Part shown: piece after piece, positions 1 through 6,624 of the stretch
Position numbering within the stretch: the first letter of the stretch is position 1
Layout: the number at the start of each line of letters is the position of its first letter
Assembly: GCA_030680655.1 (NCBI GenBank)
Contig: JAUXUZ010000088.1
Location: forward strand, 1 to 11,115
Source: Phycisphaerales bacterium
Lineage (GTDB): Bacteria > Planctomycetota > Phycisphaerae > Phycisphaerales > UBA1924
DNA: 11,115 nt
Reading direction: 5' to 3'
The notes under the pieces: model-generated
The model's database searches: none
What the model was told of the DNA's origin: nothing
What the model saw: only the letters and a program-made list of their open reading frames with translations
Position numbers and translations under genes: made by a program

Positions 1-145
1 CTGAGTAGGGGGCACGCGACGCGTCGTTGCTGAAGTAGGTGCGGCCGGTCGTTGGATCGGTTATCTGGTAATGATGGCATGCACCGAGAAGGCAGAGGGC
101 GGCAAGCAGCGGGATCGAGCATGAACGGCGTAGGCTGTTCTTCAT
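1..145 (-). CDS. Small lipoprotein, N-terminal part (runs off window)
   Basis: A minus-strand reading frame starts with ATG at 145-143 and stays open to the window edge, giving 48 residues. An AGGAG ribosome binding site (complement of 151-155) lies 5 bases upstream, which fixes the start. The N-terminus is a textbook lipoprotein signal: basic residues (K2, R6, R7), a hydrophobic stretch at about 11-22, and a lipobox LLGAC with the modifiable cysteine at residue 23. The mature part begins CHHYQITDPTTGRTYFSN. I recall a similar DP-[TS]-[TS]-G-x-x-Y-[YF] motif in small planctomycete lipoproteins, but can name no function. The product should be anchored in the outer or inner membrane after Sec export. 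The 3' end is missing, so full length, domains and stop are unknown. The call as a secreted lipoprotein is strong; the role is unknown. Confidence 0.82.
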   Translation of the reverse strand, partial: MKNSLRRSCSIPLLAALCLLGACHHYQITDPTTGRTYFSNDASRAPYS

Positions 146-239
146 TGGGTCTCCTAGTTGCCGAATCTACCGGGTTTTCGGCCCCCTGTCAACTGGTGCC
201 GGTGGTATGGCGAGGGCGACCCAGCCGCAACGCCCCCGA

Positions 240-263
240 TGGCACGGTTGGCGCCACCCCGCC
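240..263. repeat. Hairpin repeat, copy A
   Basis: This 24-base unit matches 381-404 at 23 of 24 positions; the only difference is C252 against T393. It ends in GCCACCCCGCC, an 11-mer that recurs at 394-404 and 767-777. It can fold as an imperfect hairpin (GGCAC / GCGCC around GGTTG). Confidence 0.75.
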
Positions 264-378
264 GACCCCCCCAGCGTCGGACCAAATCGCACCGGCCCCG
301 TGCGGAACGTAGCGAAGTGGAGTGAAGCCGGAAGTTCGGGAGCGGTCCGGAGGACCAACACACGTCCCTCGCTGGTAC

Positions 379-404
379 GGTGGCACGGTTGGTGCCACCC
401 CGCC
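379..404. repeat. Hairpin repeat, copy B (perfect 8-bp stem)
   Basis: GGTGGCAC (379-386) pairs perfectly with GTGCCACC (392-399) around the loop GGTTG. The copy ends 13 bases before the start codon of the 106-residue gene, so it is probably in or next to that gene's 5' leader. It shares its right half with copies A and C. Confidence 0.8.
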
Positions 405-417
405 TCTATGATGGCCT

Positions 418-738
418 ATGGCGCACAACTATGACCCTGATGGGGCTGCAGAGATTTCAAAGGCACAACTCGAAGCGGCGCGCGCGCTGCGTCTTCGTGT
501 CGTAAACCTGATGTGCGATCTACCGAACGCTAAGGTGGGCGACTTCGGGGCGGTGTCTGCATTAGTGTTGATGCCCTTTCTACCACGCGTCGGGGAGCAG
601 ATTCAGCTCCAGAACGGCAAGCGATGTACCGTCACGAAGGTGATTTGGGGCATCGTGGACCAAGCTGAACCCGATGGCGAAACCACGTTCACAATCGCTA
701 CGCCGAATGTCTATGCGGTCCTCGACGCCGATAAATGA
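418..738 (+). CDS. Hypothetical protein, 106 residues
   Basis: This open frame encodes 106 residues and ends in TAA-type termination after DADK (stop 736-738). I do not recognise a named family. The N-terminal half is a likely helix (about residues 12-34, alternating A, L, R). The second half, from about residue 50, reads PFLPRVGEQIQLQNGKRCTVTKVIWGI, i.e. beta-strand-rich with a turn; the pattern RVGE-x-I-x-L-x-x-G is seen in many small uncharacterised proteins, possibly a small barrel. There is no signal peptide or membrane segment, so it is probably cytoplasmic. No clear ribosome binding site precedes ATG 418, which weakens the start call. Codons such as ATT, TCA, TAT, CTA and CGA are more frequent than in the respiratory genes, so it may have been acquired. 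Copies B and C of a hairpin repeat flank it 13 bases before and after. Confidence 0.65.
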   Translation: MAHNYDPDGAAEISKAQLEAARALRLRVVNLMCDLPNAKVGDFGAVSALVLMPFLPRVGEQIQLQNGKRCTVTKVIWGIVDQAEPDGETTFTIATPNVYAVLDADK

Positions 739-751
739 CGGGCCGGACTCG

Positions 752-777
752 GTTGGCACCGGTGATGCCACCCCGCC
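752..777. repeat. Hairpin repeat, copy C (diverged)
   Basis: The right end GCCACCCCGCC (767-777) is identical to copies A and B. The left part differs, with GGCA (755-758) pairing with TGCC (766-769). It lies 13 bases after the stop of the 106-residue gene, in the same orientation as copy B upstream of it. Confidence 0.6.
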
Positions 778-848
778 GGCATCTCCAGAGCCACGCTCCC
801 ATTGGGATTCTCAAGACAGGGTTTTCCACAGAGACGCAGAGCACGACA

Positions 849-869
849 TGGCCTTGGCCCGCAAGGCCA
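849..869 (-). terminator. Possible terminator stem-loop after the HNH-like gene
   Basis: TGGCCTT (849-855) pairs perfectly with AAGGCCA (863-869) around a 7-base loop. On the minus strand it begins 4 bases after the stop codon of the HNH-like gene. No U tract follows on either strand, so it may be an RNA 3'-end stabiliser or a Rho-assisted stop rather than an intrinsic terminator. Confidence 0.4.
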
Positions 870-873
870 CGCG

Positions 874-1656
874 TCAGGGTTGCGGGCGGATTCGTCCTGT
901 GTTTGCAGCATGATTGAGCTGCTGCATCATACCGCGATACTCCGGCAGCTTTTCGAGTTCTGCTGTCGACACCCGAAGACCGCGGTCGGCCTTTCGCTGC
1001 TCGGGCATCGTGGGTCTGAGGTCCCATCTGCAGCCGGGAAAGCCGACCGCGAAGCGGAATACGCCAAACCAAAGAACGGCCGTCTTCACCCCGGGCGGCA
1101 GCCACGGCATGCAACGGAAGCCCTGTGAGCCGCCGCCTTGCCGCGGGAGCAAAGTGAGGAGTCTAAACCCGCGGGCGAGCGGATCACCCCCGCGGTACGC
1201 GTCTAAGACGCCGCGGAAGTCGCCCTCGAGATCGAAGGTCGCGAACTCCGGACGGGTGCAGACGTGCGCACGCGCAAGCACGCTCAGCAGGAACGAGCAC
1301 AGACGCTCAGTGTCAACGCCAGGCACGATCCATGTTCCCCGCCGCTGCACCGCGTCGAGTGCAGCGCCCCGTTCATCCGAGAACTTGGCCCAATGCGTGT
1401 CGAGTACGCCGCAGCTGTCCTCACAGGTCTGGCACAGAATACCGCGCTGCCAGAACCAATCCTGCTTCTCATCCACCATTTTGTTGTGGTCGGGATTGAT
1501 GAACACGAATTTACAGTCTCCGGCCATGAGGCGCATTTGCTCGCAGCGAGGGAAGACGTGCGAGTTGATTGCCGCCGCTGGCGCCGGGCAGAAACCGCAA
1601 GATTCTCGGTCTGGTGTGGTCACTTTCTCAAACTGGCTTGCTTCGGGCAGGCGCAT
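874..1656 (-). CDS. HNH-like (SHIIP-type) zinc-binding protein, uncharacterised
   Basis: The 260-residue product has the layout of a common uncharacterised family in which a Cys-x2-Cys pair is followed by an S-H-[IV]-[IF]-P motif and a second C-x2-C pair. Here these are C20/C23 (CGFC), SHVFP (32-36) and C75/C78 (CQTC). From family knowledge this resembles a treble-clef HNH-type zinc fold, but nuclease activity is inferred, not shown. A helical section follows (about 110-170, containing FLLSVLARAHVCT and GDPLARG, both typical of the family). No signal peptide is visible. The ATG at 1656 comes 3 bases after the TGA of the upstream MmeI-like gene, so the two are surely co-transcribed and probably translationally coupled. 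That suggests an accessory role in the restriction system, or a second defence function in one operon. The ribosome site is weak. Family match is moderate, function unknown. Confidence 0.72.
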   Translation of the reverse strand: MRLPEASQFEKVTTPDRESCGFCPAPAAAINSHVFPRCEQMRLMAGDCKFVFINPDHNKMVDEKQDWFWQRGILCQTCEDSCGVLDTHWAKFSDERGAALDAVQRRGTWIVPGVDTERLCSFLLSVLARAHVCTRPEFATFDLEGDFRGVLDAYRGGDPLARGFRLLTLLPRQGGGSQGFRCMPWLPPGVKTAVLWFGVFRFAVGFPGCRWDLRPTMPEQRKADRGLRVSTAELEKLPEYRGMMQQLNHAANTGRIRPQP

Positions 1657-1659
1657 AGA

Positions 1660-4452
1660 TCACGGTTTTTTTTCTCGGGGCACCCGCCTCTTTACCGGTG
1701 CCGTCAGCGGCGTAACCAGCTTTTGGTACAACTCGAAGAGGTACTCCACCCGTGCCCGCTCGCTGGCGAAGGGGGCCGCGCGGTAGCACTTGTCGACGGC
1801 GCGGTCGAGGTCGTTGTGGGCGTCGCGGAGGGCCTTGGGCATGGCGAGTGGGTCGTAGAGGTCGGCGAGGGTCTGGCCCTTGAAGGAGGCTCGGACCGCC
1901 AGCACCTCCTCAGCGCACGCCTCGACGACGCCGCGCTGCCGGTCGCTCACATCCTGCGGCCATGGGAAGTTGTTGTAGACGAGTTTGTTGGAGTAGCGGT
2001 ACCGGGATTCGAGCCGCCCACAGACTTGGCGCACCCAGGCCATGTGCATTTCGCTGGTCAGGACGCCCAAGTGGTAGGGCGTGGTCCCGGTGAGCACGAA
2101 GAGAAGGTCGCTGGCGATCGCCGACGGCTCCATGAGCCCGATCGGGATGTAGTGACGCCGCTCCGAAGAGACCTTTGGGATGACCAGAAACCGCCGCTTG
2201 GGCATGTTCTCGACGTGGAAACGCGTCGGCGACTTCGCGAGGTCGCGCGTGGGCTTGCTCTTGCTGGCGAGGCGGAATGTCTTGACGTTGTTGATCCGCT
2301 CCATGACACTCGGCATCGCCCGCAGTTCATCGGGGTCCGCCTCGCCGATCCATAGGCACCATCGGTGCTCGCCGTTGATGAACTCCTCGGACCCGTACCA
2401 CGGATGGAAGAACTTCTTGGCACCCGGTTCGCCCTTCACGAACGCCTTCATCTCTTCGGCGGTGAAGAGGTAGTTGCTGTCGTCGATCGGCTTGTTGCCG
2501 ATGCCGATCTCCGGTGACGGGCACAGGGGCGTTGAGCGATTGACGACCGCTACGTCGGGCCCCGGCACGAGATAGGGGCTGATGTTGGCGGCCGGAACGG
2601 CCACGGGGTCCGCCTCGATGTCCGGATAGTCGTAGATGATCTTGTCGGGGCGGTCGAACGCGCCAAAACCGATGATGACCACGTGTACGTGGGCCTTGCC
2701 GCGTGCTTCGCTCATCCACTGAAATGTACGGTGAGCAAAGTGAATCTTGATCCCGCGCCTGAACATCTCGGGCCAGAGCACACCCACCTGCTCGCCCTGC
2801 GTGATGGAGTTGGTCGAGACGAAGGCACAGCGGATGGCCGTGCCGCGGATGTAGGAGGATGCGACGACGTACCACCCGCTGACGAAGTCCAGCAGTCCCG
2901 CGTTTTTGATTCCTTTGCAGACGTGCTCCATGTCCGCCCGTTGTGCTTCCGCTTGGTACTTCGCGCCGACAAACGGCGGGTTCCCCAGCACAAACGAGCA
3001 CCGCGAGGCCGGGAGCGCTGTGTTCCAGTCCGTGCGCAGGGCGTTCCCGACGATGATCTTCGCGCTCTTCTTCAGCGGCAGCCGCAGCACGGGCTGACCA
3101 AACGCCTCGCCGACCTTCTGGTTCATCTGGTGGTCGATGAGCCACATGGCGACCTCAGCGATTCGCGCCGGCCACTCTTCTATTTCGATGCCGTGCATCT
3201 GGTCGACCTGCACCTTGAGGAGCTGGCTGATGTTCAGGACCGACTGGATCTCCTTGCCCGTGTGCTGGGCGAGCAACGCATCCAGCTCAAGCTGCCGGAG
3301 TTCCCGGTAGGTGACGACGAGGAAGTTGCCGCAGCCGCAGGCGGGGTCGAGGAAGCGGAGGGAGGCGAGCTTGTTGCGGAACGCCTCCAGCTTCGCCTTG
3401 CTCTTGCCGCGCGCGGCGAGCTCGGCTTTGAGGTCGTCGAGGAAGAGGGACCGCACCAGCTTCATGATGTCCCGCTCGCTGGTGTAGTGGGCCCCGATCT
3501 GGCGGCGCTTCTTCTTCCCTTCATCCCCAGCCATGATCGACTGGAAGAGTGAGCCGAAGACGGCGGGGCTGATCTTCGACCAGTTGAGGTCGCAGCACTC
3601 TAGCAGCGCATCCCGCATCGGCTTGGTGAAGTCGGCGAAGCCGAGGTCCTCGGCGAAGAGTTCACCGTTCACGTACGGGAGGTCGCGCAGATCGTCGGGG
3701 AGCGAGCCGGCGCGCAGGTGCCTGTCGGTGTTGAGCACATCGAACAGGCGGACGAGCATCGAGCCGAGGTCGCGGCCATCCTCGTGGGTCTTCTGCACCA
3801 TCTCGGTGAACGCGCCGAGCTCGAAGATGGAGGTGTCCTCGGCGAAGAGGCAGAAGAGGATGCGGACGAGGAAGCGTTCGAGCTTGTGACCGGCGTACCC
3901 ACCCTTCTCCAGCGCATCGTGCAGTTCGCCGAGGGTCTCGACGGCCTCGATGTTGATCGGGTCTTCCGGGTCCACCGGCTTGGTGGTGTAACCGGAGAGG
4001 AAGCCCAGGTGCTTGATGTTCTCGTGGAGCTTGGCGGTCTTGAATGTGGCGACGGGCTCGCCGGAGTCCTTGCCCCCCCTGTCAAGGTCGTAGATGACGA
4101 TGGTCTGGAAATCGGAGACGACGATGTACTGGGGGAGTTCGCTGTCGCGCCCCTCGCGCGTGAGCGAGGCGATGTAGTCGAACGCCTGGCTCTTCGCCTT
4201 GGAGAGGTCCTGCCCCTTACTCTTGTGCTCGCCGATCATGACGCCGGGGTAGAAGACGTCGATGCGGTCGTAGGCACCCTTGAGGTTCTTCACCTTCTCT
4301 TCAAAGGCGGCGACGCTGCGGCGTCTGAGCCCGAAGACGGCGAAGAGTTCAATCCAGAAGGCCTGCGCCTCGGCACGCTCGCTCTCAACATCCTTCCACT
4401 CGGCCGCGAACCGCATGGCGTTGGACCGGATTTCGGCGAGGGGAAGGCGCAA
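1660..4452 (-). CDS. MmeI-family type IIG restriction endonuclease-methyltransferase
   Basis: One polypeptide joins DNA cleavage, adenine methylation and target recognition. Numbered from TTG 4452 (930 residues), the N-terminal PD-(D/E)xK nuclease has D65-x9-E75-x-K77 (DVFYPGVMIGEHK), the same spacing as in MmeI. A helical connector follows. The methyltransferase core starts near residue 365 with motif I DPACGCGNF (369-377, SAM binding) and has the catalytic NPPF at 491-494, which implies N6-adenine methylation. The region from about 600 to 830 should be the target recognition domain, ending in YNNFPWP and a C-terminal helical part. Length fits MmeI (about 920). The start is uncertain: the first ATG (4416, 918 residues) would drop LPLAEIRSNA, which aligns with the conserved MmeI start LSWNEIRxxA, so I prefer TTG 4452. 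No good ribosome site precedes either; AAGGAG lies farther up (complement of 4512-4517). All motifs look intact, so the enzyme is probably active; its target sequence cannot be read from here. Confidence 0.9.
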   Translation of the reverse strand: MRLPLAEIRSNAMRFAAEWKDVESERAEAQAFWIELFAVFGLRRRSVAAFEEKVKNLKGAYDRIDVFYPGVMIGEHKSKGQDLSKAKSQAFDYIASLTREGRDSELPQYIVVSDFQTIVIYDLDRGGKDSGEPVATFKTAKLHENIKHLGFLSGYTTKPVDPEDPINIEAVETLGELHDALEKGGYAGHKLERFLVRILFCLFAEDTSIFELGAFTEMVQKTHEDGRDLGSMLVRLFDVLNTDRHLRAGSLPDDLRDLPYVNGELFAEDLGFADFTKPMRDALLECCDLNWSKISPAVFGSLFQSIMAGDEGKKKRRQIGAHYTSERDIMKLVRSLFLDDLKAELAARGKSKAKLEAFRNKLASLRFLDPACGCGNFLVVTYRELRQLELDALLAQHTGKEIQSVLNISQLLKVQVDQMHGIEIEEWPARIAEVAMWLIDHQMNQKVGEAFGQPVLRLPLKKSAKIIVGNALRTDWNTALPASRCSFVLGNPPFVGAKYQAEAQRADMEHVCKGIKNAGLLDFVSGWYVVASSYIRGTAIRCAFVSTNSITQGEQVGVLWPEMFRRGIKIHFAHRTFQWMSEARGKAHVHVVIIGFGAFDRPDKIIYDYPDIEADPVAVPAANISPYLVPGPDVAVVNRSTPLCPSPEIGIGNKPIDDSNYLFTAEEMKAFVKGEPGAKKFFHPWYGSEEFINGEHRWCLWIGEADPDELRAMPSVMERINNVKTFRLASKSKPTRDLAKSPTRFHVENMPKRRFLVIPKVSSERRHYIPIGLMEPSAIASDLLFVLTGTTPYHLGVLTSEMHMAWVRQVCGRLESRYRYSNKLVYNNFPWPQDVSDRQRGVVEACAEEVLAVRASFKGQTLADLYDPLAMPKALRDAHNDLDRAVDKCYRAAPFASERARVEYLFELYQKLVTPLTAPVKRRVPREKKP

Positions 4453-4526
4453 GGGTGGAGCAGCGTACCCGAACACGCCCCCAAAGGGAAGAGGAACGGG
4501 TGCCGTTTGTACTCCTTGAATTGCCG

Positions 4527-4568
4527 GGGGGCAGTCGGGGGCTCTCTCCCGACACGTGCATCTTCGCG
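4527..4568. repeat. GC hairpin repeat, copy 1
   Basis: It shares GGGGGCAGTCGGGG, then CCCGACA, TGCATC and CGCG, in the same order with 4771-4806. GTCGGG (4534-4539) pairs with CCCGAC (4548-4553). It lies in the likely leader of the MmeI-like gene. Confidence 0.65.
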
Positions 4569-4770
4569 CCGGGCTCAACGATTCGGCTCTCGGCCTCCAC
4601 ACAGCGTGGCTATTGAAGGGGTGTTTCGTTCTTAGTCTACCGGGGGTGGCGGCGGTCAAGGCACCGCCTTACGCCGCGGCTATTCCCTATGACCGCTGCC
4701 GCGGTCCAAGGCACAAGACACTCATCGCTGCCGCAGGCTGGAGCGAGTTTCGTTCGCGAGCGGATCGAAA

Positions 4771-4806
4771 GGGGGCAGTCGGGGTACCCCCCGACATCTG
4801 CATCGC
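4771..4806. repeat. GC hairpin repeat, copy 2
   Basis: GTCGGGG (4778-4784) pairs perfectly with CCCCGAC (4789-4795) around the loop TACC. The arms and the flanking GGGGGCA and TGCATC match copy 1, while the loop differs. Conserved arms with a variable loop suggest the folded form matters. Confidence 0.65.
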
Positions 4807-4898
4807 GTTCTCCGTCGCCCTTTTCTCGCCACTCGGGCGTCTGTTGACCCTGCAGGGCACGCTTCTTGACAGTCGCGGTACGTGGAGGCACCGGATGC

Positions 4899-4985
4899 GA
4901 TCACCGGTCGGAGACCGGCTCCACCCGGGATCAGTCACGGATTCGATCACCTGTCGAAGACCGGCTCCACCCGGGATCAGTCACG
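4899..4985. repeat. Tandem 41-base repeat (period 46) spanning the ctaA stop codon
   Basis: Unit 1 (4899-4939) and unit 2 (4945-4985) match at 39 of 41 positions. Unit 2 contains the ctaA stop codon (complement of 4981-4983). Unit 1 can form a perfect minus-strand hairpin CCGGTC-TCC-GACCGG (4904-4918); unit 2 forms the same hairpin with one mismatch (4950-4964). These stems follow the ctaA stop and may act as a tandem terminator, though no U tract is present. Confidence 0.8.
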
Positions 4986-6375
4986 TGCCGCGGCGACTGG
5001 CCAGCCCCGCCAACCCCCACACCGCCATCACCGCGCTTGCGCCCAGCAGCAGCGCGCCGTTCGCCTGGTGCGCCGTGCGCACCAGCACATCCAGCGGCTT
5101 GATCGACTCCGCGCTGGCCAGCTCGTGTGAGAGGGGGGCGGCGACGCTCGGGTTTGCCTGCCAGACCAGGAACGCGACCCAGCCGAGCAGGAACTGCAGG
5201 CCCACGATCACCATCGGCGCGTGACCCGCCAGCCAGAGGCTCTTGCCGTGCACGGGCGTCTGCTTCAGGCGCATCATCTTGGTTCCCACGATGATCGCCA
5301 GCAGCACGATCACCGCCGAGAGGCCGATGTGCGTAAACAGCGCGTGGTTGCCACCCTTGGCGCCCGGGTGGCGGACCATCGTCCCCATCACCAGCTGGAC
5401 AAACAGCAGCGCGAGCAGCACGATGATCCCCGTCCGCGGCGTCGGCGTTGTTGCCCGGGCAGCGGTGTCGGCGCGCCAGCGCGCCCAGCGCTCGCTCAGC
5501 CCGGCCGCGTACGCGCACGAGAGCGCGAAGTAGACCTGGCCGACCACCGCGTGGGCGATCACGTAGAGGCGCGACTTCTCCTGCGTCCAGTAGCCGCCGG
5601 CGACACCCTGCGCGATCACCAGCAGCAGCAGGCCCGTCGCGGCGAGCTTCATCCACCCCTTTGGCGCGCAGCAGAGCGCGAAGACGAAGCCGACGAGCGT
5701 CGTCGTTCCCACCATCGTGCCAAAGAGCCGGTGGGAGTGCTCCAGGAAGATCCGCGGCTCGCTCATCAAGGCGATGGGGTAGAGGAACATGTTGGCGCCG
5801 TAGGTCCCCGGCCAGTCGGGCACCGCGAACCCCGCCTTCGCGCTGGTCACCAGGCCGCCGAGGGTCAGCAGCGGCAGGATCGCCACCGCGTTCACCAGCG
5901 CGAACGACGCAAGCCACGACGCGGGCGTCCGACGCTCGCGCGCACCACCGAGCGACCGTGCCCCGAACCCCGCGACCAGCCCCGCCGCGGCCATCACCGC
6001 CAGAAAGCAGACCACGATCAGCCACGCATCCGGCTTCAGCCCGCTCGAGCCCGGTGCGGCCGCGCCGTCGGCGGTGGGGGAGGTCAACTGTGTGCCAAGG
6101 GCCAGAAGGTTGACCAGGCCGGCCACGAAACCGGCGATCAGCCCCACCACAACCCGGTCGGCGTGCGGCGTGCGGCAGCAGCCAACCAGCAAGACCGCGG
6201 CCGCGACGAGCAGGATGAGCAGGCCAGAAACCGCGTGCGGCACACTGGTGCTGACGCTGGGGAGGTTGAGCAGAAACCACGCCACCCACATCGCGACAAC
6301 GGCGGCAAAGCCGATCGTCAGCGAGGCGGCGATTCGTGAGGACCAACCTAGAGAGAGTGGACGATCTGCGGTCAT
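4981..6375 (-). CDS. ctaA: Heme A synthase (COX15/CtaA family)
   Basis: CtaA oxidises the C8 methyl of heme O to the formyl group of heme A, used by aa3- and related heme-copper oxidases, and sits in the cytoplasmic membrane. The 464-residue product has about twelve predicted membrane segments. Family hallmarks: GGLVTSAKAGFAVPDWP (173-189), EHSHR (212-216) with likely heme ligands H213 and/or H215, H275 in the next half-bundle helix, and a second half with FTHIG (H349) and RTAHQANG (H436). It is longer than typical CtaA (about 300-350): residues 1-150 add roughly four membrane helices and a Gly/Ala/Ser loop before the catalytic core. ATG 6375 is preferred over the upstream frame start at 6432, because an AAAGGG site lies about 9 bases upstream and the preceding residues are Arg/Pro-rich. 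The gene is divergent from actA and shares a control region with a Fur-box-like site. Confidence 0.92.
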   Translation of the reverse strand: MTADRPLSLGWSSRIAASLTIGFAAVVAMWVAWFLLNLPSVSTSVPHAVSGLLILLVAAAVLLVGCCRTPHADRVVVGLIAGFVAGLVNLLALGTQLTSPTADGAAAPGSSGLKPDAWLIVVCFLAVMAAAGLVAGFGARSLGGARERRTPASWLASFALVNAVAILPLLTLGGLVTSAKAGFAVPDWPGTYGANMFLYPIALMSEPRIFLEHSHRLFGTMVGTTTLVGFVFALCCAPKGWMKLAATGLLLLVIAQGVAGGYWTQEKSRLYVIAHAVVGQVYFALSCAYAAGLSERWARWRADTAARATTPTPRTGIIVLLALLFVQLVMGTMVRHPGAKGGNHALFTHIGLSAVIVLLAIIVGTKMMRLKQTPVHGKSLWLAGHAPMVIVGLQFLLGWVAFLVWQANPSVAAPLSHELASAESIKPLDVLVRTAHQANGALLLGASAVMAVWGLAGLASRRGT

Positions 6376-6480
6376 AGGGAAAAGCCCTTTCGAGAAGCGC
6401 GGCGGCCGACGGGGCACCCAGACACCGATCAAGACCCTTTCAAGCCACCCGTTCGCAGGAGCCGGTCGGAGCGGGGTTGT

Positions 6481-6495
6481 TGAGACTCATTCTCA
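6481..6495. promoter_or_regulatory. Fur-box-like 7-1-7 palindrome
   Basis: TGAGACTCATTCTCA is a 7-1-7 inverted repeat with one mismatched pair. It matches the classical Fur box TGATAATNATTATCA at 11 of 14 defined positions. It would lie about 25-40 bases downstream of a ctaA start site set by the -10 at 6527-6535, a position suited to repression, and upstream of the likely actA promoter. The assignment rests on pattern only. Confidence 0.45.
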
Positions 6496-6526
6496 CTGTG
6501 GTCGGGAAGGGTTGGGTGGACTTGCA

Positions 6527-6535
6527 AATATAGCA
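6527..6535 (-). promoter_or_regulatory. ctaA: Extended -10 element, likely ctaA promoter
   Basis: On the minus strand the sequence reads TGCTATATT, an extended -10 (TGn) with a hexamer one base off TATAAT. The expected -35 position (about 6550-6555) is GC-rich and poor, which fits extended -10 promoters. The predicted leader to ATG 6375 is about 145 bases. Confidence 0.4.
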
Positions 6536-6551
6536 GGGGCCTGACTATTCT

Positions 6552-6574
6552 CCGGCCGCATATTTTCCGGCCGG
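6552..6574 (+). other. Stem-loop in the actA upstream region
   Basis: CCGGCC (6552-6557) pairs with GGCCGG (6569-6574) around an 11-base A/T-rich loop. It may be a protein site in DNA or the start of the actA leader RNA. Confidence 0.45.
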
Positions 6575-6624
6575 GCAAGAAGTAGCGTTTGCTCACTTGT
6601 GCTCGGGAGATACCCCACCAGCTT

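Larger units (their letters stand above)
146..417. other. Intergenic region between divergent genes, hairpin repeats
   Basis: This stretch lies between the minus-strand lipoprotein start and the plus-strand 106-residue gene and must hold both promoters. No convincing sigma-70 pair stands out. It contains two copies of a GC-rich hairpin repeat (240-263 and 379-404). Short open frames here have no ribosome site and skewed composition, and I do not consider them genes. Confidence 0.6.
739..873. other. Convergent intergenic region with two hairpins
   Basis: The plus gene ending at 738 and the minus gene ending at 874 converge here. The region holds repeat copy C (752-777) and a separate 7-bp stem-loop at 849-869. 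Both could help end transcription; neither is followed by a run of T. Confidence 0.55.
4453..4980. other. Non-coding region rich in hairpins and duplications
   Basis: About 530 bases separate ctaA from the MmeI-like gene, both on the minus strand. I see no gene: open frames here lack ribosome sites and recognisable protein motifs. The stretch holds two GGGGGCAGTCGGGG hairpin repeats (4527-4568, 4771-4806), a perfect 6-bp stem-loop GACCGC-TGCC-GCGGTC (4691-4706) inside a wider CCGCGGC/GCCGCGG pair (4674-4680 with 4698-4704), a short local direct repeat (GCGGTCAAGGCAC at 4652-4664, GCGGTCCAAGGCAC at 4701-4714), and a 46-base-period tandem duplication at the end of ctaA. The promoter of the restriction operon should also lie here. 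Confidence 0.65.

Noticed and set aside
52..312. Small plus-strand open frame overlapping the lipoprotein start
   Set aside because: It is antisense to a minus-strand gene with a clear ribosome site and lipobox, and its translation is low-complexity Pro/Ala/Gly-rich with no motif.
379..777. Integron attC sites around the 106-residue gene
   Set aside because: The flanking repeats are simple short hairpins and do not show the GTTRRRY core sites with paired inner boxes that attC needs; no integrase is in the window.
1264..2355. A 363-residue open frame on the plus strand
   Set aside because: It crosses two convincing minus-strand genes (HNH-like and MmeI-like) and carries no motif of its own.
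4931..6346. A 471-residue minus-strand frame overlapping ctaA
   Set aside because: Frame-shifted shadow of ctaA: it is Arg/Gly/Ala-rich and lacks the membrane pattern that the true frame shows.
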